Source of the DNA: Lactifluus volemus
Taxonomy: Eukaryota; Basidiomycota; Agaricomycetes; Russulales; Russulaceae
DNA length: 64,000 nt
NCBI GenBank assembly: GCA_022376515.1
Contig: WTXI01000034.1
Location: forward strand, 186,001-250,000
Direction: 5' to 3'
In this document: positions 9,427 through 20,948 of the stretch, in pieces
How positions within the stretch are numbered: the first letter of the stretch is position 1
Layout of the letters: every line of letters starts with the position of its first letter
Program-made: the position numbers and the translations under genes
Notes under the pieces: model-generated
The model's database searches: none
Seen by the model: only the letters and a program-made list of their open reading frames with translations
Told to the model about the DNA's origin: nothing

Positions 9427-12241
9427 CAGGAAAACTCTCACTCGCTAATTTGACATAATTAAGTCTAATTACGTGGTAAGCGCCCATTAGCAATTTTAAC
9501 TATCCCCCTCTAGCGATTATCACTAATTAGCATTAATTGCGTTAATTTTGTTAATTTTGCTAATTCATAGCACTAGCTGATTAGCAATACTGTAATAGAT
9601 ACTTATTCACACTAAAATCACACTAATTTTTCAATCTGGTTTTCAAATTATTACTAAACTTTTGTTAAACAAGCAAGTACTAAAACTGTAATAAAGTCCA
9701 TGCAATTTAATATGCTACCGGCCTACATATTATGTGTAAGTGTCCTGTCCAAAACTGTTCCCTGGGTATATCTGGACACTCGACGCTTCAGTAGTTACAG
9801 CACATAATTACATGGCAGACTCACAATCTTTGTATTTGGGTCTTCTACAATTGCAACGTCAAGTGCTGGCCCCATGTTCAATGCTCCACTATTGGACCAT
9901 GTCAGATGTGATAGGTGATCAAAAACGACTGACATACCTGGCATGCTCATATATGATGGGTTCAAGGAGCCATATAACATAGAACAAAACTGGAAGAAGT
10001 ATATCAAAAGGTCTGGTATAAGCAGGCGATTCTTCGACTTGGAAGAAGGTGGGATGTACGTACGGGAGTGGGGCCTTCGCGGTTGTCAACACTCCTAACA
10101 GTAGCGTTGCACAGACCGTGCCGAGAATATGGTACATCCACCCCGCGAAGAGGGGGGACGCCGTCGCAGACGACGTGCACATCGGGGTGTTGCATGCAAG
10201 CAGGAATGCTGCGATCGATCTGTACGTGAAGGAGGACGTGAAGATAAAGTAGGTGTCCATGCTGAACGGGACCGACCAATGCAAGTATCAGCATGATCCA
10301 GTACACTTCGCGGTAAGTTGAGAATGCGAGCCAGAAGAGCGCGAGGGGGACGAGCACCCCACCCACTTGTCCAATCAGGAGATGGAACTCGGTGGGTGGG
10401 TCCTCGCCATGCGCGTCTTTGTATCGACGGTACTTCCATGGAAAATACTAAAATAGCAGCGAATCGTCAATCAGCTTTGTTTTGGAGAGGCGGAGGGAGG
10501 GAGGGAGGGAACGAGATCAGAAGAGAATTTCATACCGGTTCCAGAAGGGCATCGTGCACATTACGGCTCCTCCATTACCCTGGTAGGTGATGTCCGTGAC
10601 GGTGTAGTAGTGGGGCAGAGAAGACAGCAGCGGCTTTGAGGGCTAAGTTGAACTTTCAAACTCACGTGGGAAATTAAAATCGTACGACCTTTTTTTTCGT
10701 ACGGCTTTCAAACTCAGCCTACAGCTGACAGATGGCTCCGCGACGTGAACTGAACATGGCAGAAGACGAAGTCAAGCATGCGCAATTCGGTAACTGTAAC
10801 CTTCCCAGTCAGTGATATCGGTTTTCACTCATACCGTAGGTTTTTCTGACCATTCCCCTCCAGTGCCGCAAACACCCGTTTGTCCGACCAAAGGCAAGGC
10901 ACATGCACGTCAATCTTGCGCTTCCCACGACTACACATCATGAAAACAGCAAATCCGGAAGGAGTGGTTGCACCCACTGTAGCACCGGTTCCTGCTCACC
11001 AAACTGGAGGAGGTGTCTTTTCTACTCCTGCTCCTGCTACATCCTCAACGCGTTCCATCATGCTACTGTACTGCCAAGTACTATGCCACTCGGTGAAGTA
11101 CAATGCCCACCTGCGCATGCCCAGGTGGTGCTCCCGACTGCTGTATCCATTTGGCTGCCATCTCACTTGCATAAACAAATTCTTTCACGGGACTAGAAAC
11201 TTCTGTAAATTCATTGTCACGCATATTGTCGACGTCTTCGTTGCCGGCCGCGAGGATTGATAAGGTATACCCTCTTCTCTGCCCCCCTTTGCCCATCATC
11301 GTATTTCACCTGATATTACCAACTGGTTATCAATTTCAGATCGTCAATCTCGTCAGTACACGCCCGCGCGTATCGAAACTCGATTTTTTTTATCGCTCTG
11401 CTCTAGCTCAAGCGGGGAAAGGTACGTCCAACCAACCACCAGCAGCTCTTTCTCATTCCAAATCGACTAATTTCCGAATGATCTTGATGGTAAAAAAGAT
11501 GTCAGCGTGGAACAGGTCGCACTGCTCGTACAGCAGAACACGCTTCCAGAGCTCACGCTCGATATCAGCTTGCTAAGTTATAGCGCCGCCGCCACTACTA
11601 CCTCCAACGCTACTACCACCACTGCGTCTCGGCTGCGTCTATCGTGTGGTCAGCCGTGCCTGCGCCTGAACCAGGGTGGCCTCCAGGGCCGCCAGGCGTA
11701 TAGTGTGTTTTTAGAGCACGCATGTCCATTCACTGATTGATACCATGCTTGGACTAGGACTACCCGGGACTCTCAGACCCAACTTGGTGATGTAGGCCCG
11801 TTCGAGCCTGCCCAAAATGGATGTGCTGTGTTGTTTCATTGGGAAGCACATGCTTCAGGGGATGGGAGAGTAGGTGGTGAAGGTGACGATATCAAGAAGT
11901 CAGAAGTGCACTGATTAGCATTAGCTTTTTTTTTGTCCCTAGCATCAAATTAGAGAATTTACCAAACTAATGACACTTGCTAGCCGAATTTTAGCTGAGG
12001 AATAGATGATTTATTGCTAAAGACATGTAGAAGGTACTATAATTCGACAAAAGGATAGTGCTCGTTAGCACTATTTTAGCGGTAAAAAATGTCTAGTGGA
12101 GTTGTCGCGTCTTATCGGATTTATTGTATTTTATCATGTTTATCACATTTTATTGCGCGTTATCGTGGCTTAGCCGACGCTAGATGCGCTTACCGCGATT
12201 ATTGCCTCGCTAGCAGTGATTAGCAGTTAAGGTTTTTCCTG
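9427..12241. mobile_element. TIR-bounded DNA element (hAT-like ends) inserted 3' of NLR1
   Basis: The left end reads CAGGAAAACTCTCAC from 9427; the reverse complement of the right end reads CAGGAAAAACCTTAAC from 12241. The match continues inward for about 55 bp, including GCTAAT and GGTAAGCGC in the same order. Both ends lie in AT-rich islands full of GCTAA/TTAGC words, like the subterminal repeats of hAT transposons. The flanks (gtaaacgtAAATGTTAC on the left, AGTACTTCGACGATTTTGGG on the right) are the two halves of the 3' flank that is unbroken after NLR2-NLR5, so the 2.8 kb is an insertion. I cannot find a clean 8-bp target duplication or a transposase, so it is a non-autonomous or decayed element. 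The body carries an MFS fragment and a reverse-strand coding-like piece (ERELWKRVLLYEQCDLFHAD at about 11505-11570) that I cannot assign. Confidence 0.6.
10030..10440 (-). pseudogene. Fragment of an MFS (DHA1-type) transporter with a frameshift
   Basis: Read on the reverse strand from about 10437, one frame gives GEDPPTEFHLLIGQVGG followed by VLVPLALFWLAFSTY. A second frame, joined near 10265, gives SFTYRSIAAFLLACNTP, SPLFAGWMYHILGTVCATLL and LTTAKAPLPYV. This is the order of the last cytosolic loop and helices 9-12 of fungal DHA1 drug/polyamine antiporters: the PP-E-RL loop, the LFWFAWTS helix, the ASALA-NT-RS segment, and LG-W-TLLG before a final P-P. The frameshift and the missing N-terminal two thirds make it non-functional. 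It lies inside the TIR element, so it may have been captured by it. Confidence 0.6.
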
Positions 12242-12469
12242 ATGGATATCAATAGTACTTCGACGATTTTGGGACGGACTCCGAGTCGGATGTGAGGGTC
12301 ACCGGCCGTACTCAGCAGTGCTGAACAGCCATGATTGACTTGCATAAGACCAAATGACTTGAAAAGAAGAGTTCTATTCTATTCTAACATTCGAAAAAGC
12401 AGGGGGAAAACATGGTATTATTGAGTGGCCGCTTATAACACTATGTAACTCTGATGGATTTGTACATGT
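12242..12469. other. Resumed 3' flank of NLR1
   Basis: Words such as AAATGACTTGAAAA and GGTATTATTGAGTGG follow the same order as in the flanks after the other NLR genes (for example AAATGACTCGAAAA and GGCATTATGTATG after NLR2). This is the downstream half of the region split by the TIR element. No gene. Confidence 0.5.
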
Positions 12470-13420
12470 CTATGTCAAGCCCCCCTTTCCAAAGAGAACC
12501 TCGGCACTCTCCGCTGACTGAGCACTGCGTTCAACATACCGGCAGTGCCTCGATAAGACTTCATGGGATGCATGAACAGAGGCCGTACGACCGATTTCTG
12601 CCAGGTAACTAAGGCCCACAGAGCCCCACAGAACTATGCCCGCTGAGCATACAGACACCCACGCTGCGAGAGCTTTCTTTATCTTTGATTACAACTGAGA
12701 GAGAAGGCATCTGGCGAAGCAGAAGGAAGAAGGTCTTCCAGGCCGCGCAAGCGGCATGGGCATATGAAAAAAATGTGCCTGTGGGAGTGTGGAAGAGCAT
12801 TCCGTCACGTCGCGGGTTACTTGAATCAACGTCTGAGTGTGAGAACCTGCCAGGATGATGCTCTGGGCTGAAAAATGAGAGGAGCGCGACGGCCAAGCCT
12901 GCACGCGGGAAGAGTCCCAATTGTCGGGAGGTTCCTCGCATAAAAATTGCACCCCTCTGGGAGCGCATCGCGCAGCAAGCTCTCGGCAGATGGGAGGACA
13001 GTACTCGAGTTGGCGAGGGAGAAAAGGCAGTTGTGGGTGATACGGAGGATGGGAATGTGGGCATGGGATGTTATGTCGACCAAATTGAAAATAGGTGAGG
13101 ACAGGTAAATAGGCAGAATGTAAGAATGACCTGGATGAAGAAAAAAAAAGAGGTAAAAGGAGACCTCAGGTGGAGTGAAGCGGAACAAAAACTCACGAAA
13201 GCCCCAAGGACAGGAAAAACAATAAACAAGCTCATAGCCAAGAAAGTCGAATATCCAGATGATTCATCATACAGTGTAACTTGGGCGAGGGGACCCTTGG
13301 CCCAGTCGTGACCAGAACCGGGCACTCTATGAGTGTCAGGATTCGGGAAGTTTGCCTCTCTGGCAAGGACACATAGATATGGACGAGGGCGAAGGCGCAT
13401 CTCCATGACGTCACGGTCTC
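12470..13420 (-). pseudogene. Membrane-protein gene relic, copy H
   Basis: Reverse-strand blocks in the parental order: FPNPDTHRVPGSGHDW and a following helix (13370-13230), the HILPIY-type helix start (about 13130), SAESLLRDALPEGC and NLPTIGTL (13000-12900), a segment ending in LRGLEDLLPSA (about 12740), and a WALVTWQK tail (12610). Frames change between blocks and both the N-terminal proline-rich exon and the acidic/low-complexity C-terminal exon are missing. Decayed partial copy of the gene represented most fully at 50302-54222. Confidence 0.6.
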
Positions 13421-13640
13421 ATGCGAGAGATCGGGATGCAAGCCCGGAACGGTACTTAAGCGGGTCTGTGATGGCGTCACGAAGGTGTGCATCTGGTGTC
13501 TATTGGGTAAGATTGACCAAAAACAGTAGTAAAAATATAGATACATGAATACATGCGGAATGAGCATAAAAAATGGGGTGTAAAAGGTTCATGTATTCAT
13601 TTGTTCATTTGTCTTTATTTGTTCAAGTTTGTATCTGCTG
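13417..13640. repeat. About 220-bp repeat shared with 24803-25010
   Basis: Contains GGTACTTAAGCGGGTCTGTG, then TGATGGCGTCACGAAGG, then TTCATTTGTTCATTTGTC. The same words in the same order occur at 24803-25010. The left part resembles the second exon of the membrane gene; the right part (ATTTGTTCATTTGTCTTTAT) is AT-rich and of unknown nature. Both copies sit at the upstream edge of a membrane-gene relic (H and G), so the repeat marks a shared breakpoint. Confidence 0.6.
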
Positions 13641-13719
13641 ATTTCTTTCACTTTCGGCCTCTCCATTGCACAAATAAGTGGTGGAGCAGACCTAATCGCT
13701 GCCTGATTTCGCTGATCAT

Positions 13720-15310
13720 CGGGGAGCGATTTGTCTGAGGTCGAGGTGATCAACGGTATCGATCGCCTCGATCCCAACCAACTTGAACTTCCGTCTGCAG
13801 TCCCCAGCATTGCCACTAATGTTTCTAACAAACATCGCCCTCATCCAAAAAGCCAGGCGATGGCGGGAACGGGATCTCACTCCCATGTCCCAAATCAAAG
13901 CCAGGGAAAGCATACAGGTTCCTGTACCGCTTCGTCGTTTCACGCACGTGACCTTCTGGGAACGGAGGTGCGACGAGCTACAACACCCTGCGCGACTGGG
14001 TCGTCACTCAGGCTCGGGCTACGTCCCGTAGGAGCATACCTTGCATGCTGGCTGGGGTTGTGTCACGCCACCAGAGCCAACGGCCCCAAAGACCTTCTTG
14101 AATACCTCGAAACTACTCTCAGAGGGCTGGCATTGCTATTGTCGACTACATCGTCCGCAGCGCACGGATAAACGTCATACACCTCCAACCCGCGCAGAGG
14201 GTACGCCATATTCCAGGGAAGCGCACAACCGACGCCCCCGGTGCTACCGACGTCAGACGTTTCGCCGTAAATCGAGGTTAGGCTGTAAGACAGAGTTCTG
14301 CCTCGCGTCAACGGGTGCGAAGCCCGAGGCATACCTGCTGAATATCCAGTTCTGTTGAATTTCATCAGAAAGTGTGAGTTGAGAGCGACGATCGTACCAG
14401 ATAATCAGAAAGACCAGGCCGCCCAGGCTGCGGCACGAGCATTGGCAATTGACATACCTTACTAGGCGTAGCAAGAAAGTGCGCCTGTGCCAATGTTGAC
14501 GAGCGTTCCGTTCTGTCACGCGATACTCGTATCAGCATCAAGGAGTAATGACTCACCAGGGAAATACTTGGAGTCAAAGAATGAGAGGAGCACAAAGGCC
14601 GAGCGTTCGCGCGGAGGGTCGGTTCGTCACGAGGTTCTGGGAATAAAAGTAGTGTTGAGTGTATTACGCAGTGAGCCTTCGAGCTGATGGGAAGATGGCG
14701 CTCGAGTTCACATGGAGTCTAGAGTCTAGTTGCGGATGTGTTAGAGGAAGGAAAAGCGGGTGTCGGACGTCATGGAGGGCAAGTCGAGACTCGAGAGCCG
14801 AGGAGGATAGGTAGGTCGGCGGAGTTGAGAGGACGACCTAAACGAAAAAGAGAGAGAGAAGTGGGAGAATCCGAGGAGGAAAAACTAGGCTCACGGGAAC
14901 GCCAAGGATAAAAAATGGTTCTTACTGGAGAAAATATCCGGATGGTCCAGCGAGAATTGTAAGTGACGGCACCCAGTCGCGGCGACGAAAATCGACCACG
15001 TCACTGGCAGGCTGAGCATCTCTGGTAATGACATACTTTAAAACGCACATCCGCTAAAACATCAATGAATATAGACAAGGCGGGGAAAAATGTAAATGTG
15101 AAGGCAGGTCGTACGAGGTCGGTCGGCAAACGTTCAAGGTGCAAGCAAATTAGCGAAACATGGGGCGGGTCCGTGATAGTAACGCGCAGCCAAGGATCCA
15201 GTTATCATTCCGACTCCGATACGAACCACTTTCACCCTTTCACCATCAACACGACCTGAACCAGCACCAGAACCAGTTCGGACGTGTTAGGATCTTGCAT
15301 GCTAATGAAG
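13720..15310 (-). pseudogene. Membrane-protein gene relic, copy I (5' end faces NLR2)
   Basis: Reverse-strand blocks in order from 15310 down: relic of the first and second exons (15300-15060), a block with the splice-site-flanked helix region (14990-14880), the exon around 14850-14690, the segment with serine/threonine-rich VDPSI-type residues (about 14560), the TGYSAGMP block (14340), GSTGGVGCALPWNMAY and a following LLRVLE-like segment (14250-14110), and the CQAMAGTGS-equivalent GDGGNGI block near 13860. Frames are broken throughout. It lies directly upstream of NLR2 in divergent orientation. Confidence 0.55.
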
Positions 15311-15469
15311 TAAACAAAGCGTTGCATCGATTTATGTCCCCTAGTGAATGGTGCAGTAGCTGTCTGCGTTGGGCTCCGTGACAGCTCGGCATCTATAACG
15401 CGGTTAGGTAGGGCTCATAGCAAATCTCCTGTTACATAGCATCTGCACTCTTTGTCGTTAGCGCTACAG

Positions 15470-15643
15470 TTCCTGGCAGAGCTGAGAAGGAAACATTTTC
15501 CAAAACAATCGATTTTCGGGCTGTGCATCCTGAACGTTCCTGAACCCTAGGATCCTAGTAAAACTACCACCCTTCTCGAGGCCTGATTCCCCGTCGCCCA
15601 ACTACTTTCCTACTATTCCCCTCAGAAGTCAAGCTCTATACCA
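15470..15643 (+). promoter_or_regulatory. NLR2 promoter/5' leader
   Basis: The conserved NLR block is present as AGCTGAGAAGGAAACATT followed by CGGGCTGTGCATCC, then a TCCTAGTAAAACTACCACCC stretch and a CT-rich leader to the ATG at 15644. The leader from about 14940 onward is also shared with NLR3 at 27510-28206. Confidence 0.5.
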
Positions 15644-18600
15644 ATGCCATCTCCTGGCTCCGGGTCCTCCTCAACACGTTCCTCCTCTAACTTTCATTTG
15701 ATCACCAAGGCCTTGTCCGACTATGCAAAGCAGACCGACATAGATCTCACACAAAACCCTTTCGCCGACCAGTTTCACAACTGTGACTCTGCCGAGGCTA
15801 TTTCTGAGCTACTTCAAGGCAGAGTAGAGGCTTTCAAAGATTATCGGGACGAACATTGCAAATTGATCAAGTGCCTCAACCCCGTATTCCAGTTCCTCCA
15901 TGTATTTTCTGCCACCCTTGGCGATGCCGTGAGCAAACATGCACCAAGTGGATCCTATTTTTATTATAACTTTACGCTTCACCCTTCAGGTCCCATTTCC
16001 ACCTGCGAAAGCAGTCTTTGTCGGCATCGATGTCCTCCTCCAAGTATCTAACTCCTTCACCTGTCATGAAATCCACCTCATATCTGAATCAATCAGGCAG
16101 CCTCCGGTGTCAGTGCAAGCTATGATACGCTCGTTCAAATCTTTGACCGCGTCGGCAATTTCCTCAAACGCCTCCAAATTTATGCCAAGATCCCGTTCAC
16201 ACCACCGATGATCGATATCATCGTTCAGATCATGCTCGAAATACTTTCGGTGCTCGCCCTAACAACAACGGAGATAAAGCAGGGTCGTTTCAGTAAGCAG
16301 ATCCTCCCTCCAAATGTCGTGATTTCTAGACATTCTGCAGAGAAATTCGTAAAGAAAGTATTTCGAGATAACAAGATTGAAACTGTGTTACAGAAAATGG
16401 ACCAACTCATCAAAGAGGAAACTAGCATGGCTGCAACCCTGGCGATGCAAGGGGTCCTAGCAATCAACACGAAGGCGGAAATCAACGGTACGCAACATTT
16501 GGATGACCGCTTGCTTGATGTCCTGAACTGTAGCCCTGTTAGACATGTTAGCTTGGCTCTCCGCTCCAGATCCATCGACAAATCACGTCACTACGCGGGA
16601 ACATTGTCACGACGGGACAACCACGTGGTTTGTCCAAGGTGTCTTTGAGGAATGGAGATCGACAGGATCCCTGTTATGGGTTCATGGTAAACGTGTGTCG
16701 TTGTCCTAGTTTCCTTTCTAAACCTGCTGATGGCTGCTTATGACCCAATCACGTAGCAGGATCAGGGAAGAGTGTCTTGTGGTATGTGTCGCACCAATTA
16801 CGCCATGCCAGCCTTATCGAAATTGTGGATCAGTTCCATGATTGTCGAAGCAACGGAAGCCGTTTCCGACGCCGAGTCAGCCCTGATGGCATATTACTAT
16901 TTCGATTTCCGAGATACCGCAAAGCAGGACATCCGTGGCCTACTCACTTCGCTCCTTACCCAGCTCAGCACCAAATCCGGTCGTTGCGGCAGCATTCTTT
17001 CCGACCTATATTTGAGGCGCGACTCTGGATTACGGCAGCCCAGTAACGATGATCTCAAGAAATGTTTGGTCAAAATGCTACGACTCCCCGAAAGTCCCAC
17101 GATTTACATTATCTTGGATGCCCTGGACGAATGTCCAAACACGTCAGGAGTTGAGCCCCCTCGTGCGCACGTGCTGAAACTTGTGAACGAACTTATCAAC
17201 CTACGCCTCACAAATCTTCGTCTATGTGTTACGAGCCGTCCCGAATCCGATATCATACCTACTCTTGAGCCTTTGGCCTCCCACGTTGTGTCTCTTCAAG
17301 ACCAGGATGGACAAAAGGAGGCCATTAGCAACTATGTCAAATTCGTTGTCCACTCGGACGAATGGATGAAGAAATGGAGAAAGCAGGATAAAGAGCTGGT
17401 CATTGACAAACTTGTGCGAAAGGCTGATGGAATGTAAGTTGCCAGCATGACACAACCTCACACGTTGTTTATGGGGCGCATATAGGTTTCGGTGGGTTGC
17501 TTGCCAGCTAGAAGCGCTACGGGATTGCCTCCCAGCAAGTCTTCGTGACGCTCTGCGTGAATTACCCGAAACTTTGGATCAGACGTACGAGCGTATCTTG
17601 CAAGGGATCAAACCAAGAAACCGAGAATATGCTCATCGGCTTCTGCAATGCATTACTGTGGCGATTCGTCCTCTTCTTGTCGAGGAGCTCGCAGAAGTCC
17701 TTGCAATTCGTTTTGAGGGCGGAAATCCTCCAGAATATCATTCCGATTGGTGCATGGAAGATGCTCAAGAAGCAGTTATACTCGCATGCTCAAGTCTAAT
17801 CTCGGTTGTCAGCGTTGATGGATCACGAATTGTCCAGTTTTCGCATTTCTCCGTGAAGGAGTTCTTGACATCCGATCGCCTTTCCCAAGACCTCTCCCGC
17901 TATCGTATTTTCCTCCAGCCTGCACATTCAATTCTCTCACAGGCCTGCCTCTGCGCGCTACTCCGACTAGATCTGACGGTCAACAAAAACAGCATAAAAG
18001 AATTCCCACTTTCCATATACGCTGCACAGCACTGGGTCGAGCATGCTCGGTTCGAGAATGTATCATCCAGCATTCAAGAACTAATGGTTCACCTATTTGA
18101 ACCTGACAGGCCTCACTTCGCGACATGGGTATGGATATACGACATCGATCAACCCTGGGATTGGGTGAAACATATGTCGAGCGAGCAGCCAATGCAACCC
18201 GAAGCAGACGCTTTGTATTATGCTGCGCTGTGTGGTCTCCATGGCGTTGTGGAACACGTGATCTCGAGGTGTCCTCAGGACATCAATTCCAAGCGAGGCG
18301 CGTATGGCACACCACTACATGCTTCCCTGGTGAAGGGTTATTTCGAGATCGCACTGGTATTACTTAAGCACGGTGCTGACGTAAATGCCCTTAACCAATG
18401 GGGCGTGAGCCCGTTGCACTTCGGATCATCGAGGGGACGCCGTGACGTTGTAGAGTTTTTATTGGACCCGTACACAAATAACAATATTCACAACAACTGC
18501 GAGGTCTCGATGAACGCACTGTCAGGGAATGGAGGATTGGAGGATGGGCGGTCTGGCGTACTAGATGTAAACTCCCATGACGATGATGGCTGGACCCCAT

Positions 18601-20948
18601 TGATGTCATCTTCGGCAGCTGGCCATCTGGATATTGTGCAGCTGCTACTCCAGAATGGGGTTGCTGTCAACTCCCGTGACAATGAAGGCTGGACCGCATT
18701 GAAGTTAGCTTCGCGATACGGCCATCGGGACATCGTGCAGCTGCTACTCAAGAATGGGGCTACTGTCAACTCCCGTGACAATGAAGGCTGGACCGCATTG
18801 AAGTTAGCTTCGCGATACGGCCATCGGGACATTGTGCAGCTGCTACTCAACAATGGGGCTACTGCCAACTCTCGTGACAATAAAGGCTGGGCCCCATTGA
18901 CGTCAGCTTCGCGATACAGCCATCGGGATATTGTGCAGCTATTACTCGAGAATGACGCTGCTGTCGACTCTCGTGACAATGAAGGCTGCACCCCATTGAT
19001 GTCATCTTCAGCATCTGGCCATCTGGATATTGTGCTGCTGCTACTCCAGAATGGGGCTGCTGTCAACTCCTGTGACAATAGAGACTGGACCGCATTGATG
19101 TCAGCTTCGTGTAACGGCCATTCAGATATTGTGCAACTACTACTCGAAAATGGTGCTGCTGTCGACTCCCGTGACAATGAAGGGTCGACCCCATTGATGG
19201 AAGCATCAGCATCTGGCCATCTGGATATTGTGCAGCAGCTACTACAGAGTGGGGCTGCTGTTGACTCCCCTGACAATAAAGGTGATACCCCATTGAAGCA
19301 CGCTTCGCGATGCGGCCATCGGGATGTCGTTCAGCTACTACTTCAGAAACATGCTGGTGTAGACTCCCGTGACAAGAAGGGCTGGAGCCCATTGATGTCA
19401 GCTTCCCAAAAAGGCCATCTCGATATCGTGCAGCTGCTACTCCAGAATGGTGCTGCTGTCGACTCCAGTGACAAAGAAGGCTGGACCTCATTGATGGGCG
19501 TCTCGATGTGTGGTCATTTGGATATCATGGCGCTGCTAATTCGAAATGGCGCTACTGTAGAGTCCTCCGATAATCATGGCTGGACTCCGTTGAGGTCAGC
19601 TTCGCAATTCGGCCATCAAGATATCGCGCAATTGCTGCTCCAGAACGGCGCGGCCATGGACACCGGCGACAATCAAGGTTTCGTTCCATTACATTTCGCA
19701 TCAGGAGGTGGACATTTCGATGTTGTAAAAGCCTTACTATATCACGATCCAACTGTCGACATCCGCTCCGTGCATGGAATAACTCCCATGCATGTGGCAT
19801 CTGCTGCCGGAGAACTCGGTGTTGCACTCTTCCTGATTGAGCGTGGTGCAGACATAAATTCGAGAGATGACCTGGGCCGGACTTCATTACACTTCATAGC
19901 GGAATTCGGACACATCAATATCGCGCAACTATTACTTGACCCCGGCACAAATGTATACCCACCGTGCGCAAACATGTGGACTCCATTGCACGTCACATCA
20001 ACTAGTCGTTATTCTGACATTTCCCAATTCCTCATCGAGCTTCGCGCTGACGTCGAGGCCTATAAGGATCGCCTTGGAGCTGTGTTGTCCCCGCCAACGC
20101 AACTTGATATTGCGCTTCCGCAAGTCCAATGCCGACCAATCACAGAATTCAAAGATAGCGATGGTTGCACACCATTGCACGTAGCAGCACGAAATGGGCA
20201 TCTTGATATTGTCAAACTTCTGGTCGATTCAGACGCAGATGTCAACACACGGAATCACGAAGAGATGACACCACTGGACGTGGCCTTTACAAATGCGAAA
20301 TGGGAGGTCGTGACCTTCTTGGCGGAGCGGGCGGGAATGGGAGACATGTATTCTTTGGCCAGCACGATGGCAGGCATGACCACGCTGAATACTGAATCAC
20401 AAAACCCGGACTCAGATGTCATGAAACTGCCACCCAGTTCTGGGGAGAATGCAACGTTTCTTGACGCCGAGAGGACTTTGTTATTTACGGCATCCGAAGA
20501 GGGGAACCTCGACATGGTACGATCGTTACTCGGCCGTGGCGCGAATGTCAATGAACAGAACCATGGACGTAAGGACACTCCGTTGCATGGTGCATCAGGA
20601 GAAGGAAGACTTGAAGTTGTGAAGTTGTTAATTGGGCATGGTGCGGATGTGAACTCCCGGGACAGGCTTGGGTATACGCCGTTGCACTCGGCATCACTCA
20701 ACGGAGATTTGGATGTCGTGCGGGTATTACTTGACCACGACGCCAATGTGGACGCAAAGAAGTATGACCTCAGGACTCCCTTGCACATCGCAATTATCAA
20801 CGACAATCTTGAGATGGTCAAGCTGCTCCTAGAACGGGGAGCAAATTTTCATCTACGGGATGATGAAGGCAGGACGCCATACCAGGATGCTTTAAAGCAC
20901 GGCCGGTCGGACATTGCCCGATTGTTGTCGGAGAATGGCGCGCATTAA
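15644..20948 (+). CDS. NLR2: Goodbye-NACHT-ankyrin receptor
   Basis: Exons 15644-15928, 15990-16043, 16097-16292, 16341-16487, 16543-16692, 16757-16781, 16834-17433 and 17486-20948 give 4920 nt, 1639 residues, open throughout. The Goodbye-type domain covers about residues 1-225. Walker A with GSGKSVL in the 25-nt sixth exon is near 277-287, Walker B YIILDALDEC near 376, sensor-like LRLCVTSRPESDI after it. About 24 ankyrin repeats run from roughly 730 to the end, with ENGAAVDSRDNEG-type units in the middle and more diverged units at both ends. A non-ankyrin linker with AYKDRLGAVLSPPTQ and a second linker ending SGENATFLDAE interrupt the repeats. Closest relative in the window is NLR3. The terminal residues ARLLSENGAH are shared with NLR4 and NLR5. 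Start codon at 15644 is the same as in NLR3. Confidence 0.86.

Noticed and set aside
9740..9982. 80-codon forward frame at the left part of the inverted-repeat element
   Set aside because: No similarity to anything recognised, no splice context, and opposite to the direction of the MFS fragment beside it.
10490..10515. GGAGGGAGGGAGGGAGGG run as a G-quadruplex element
   Set aside because: A single short purine run in a decayed element; composition alone does not support a function.
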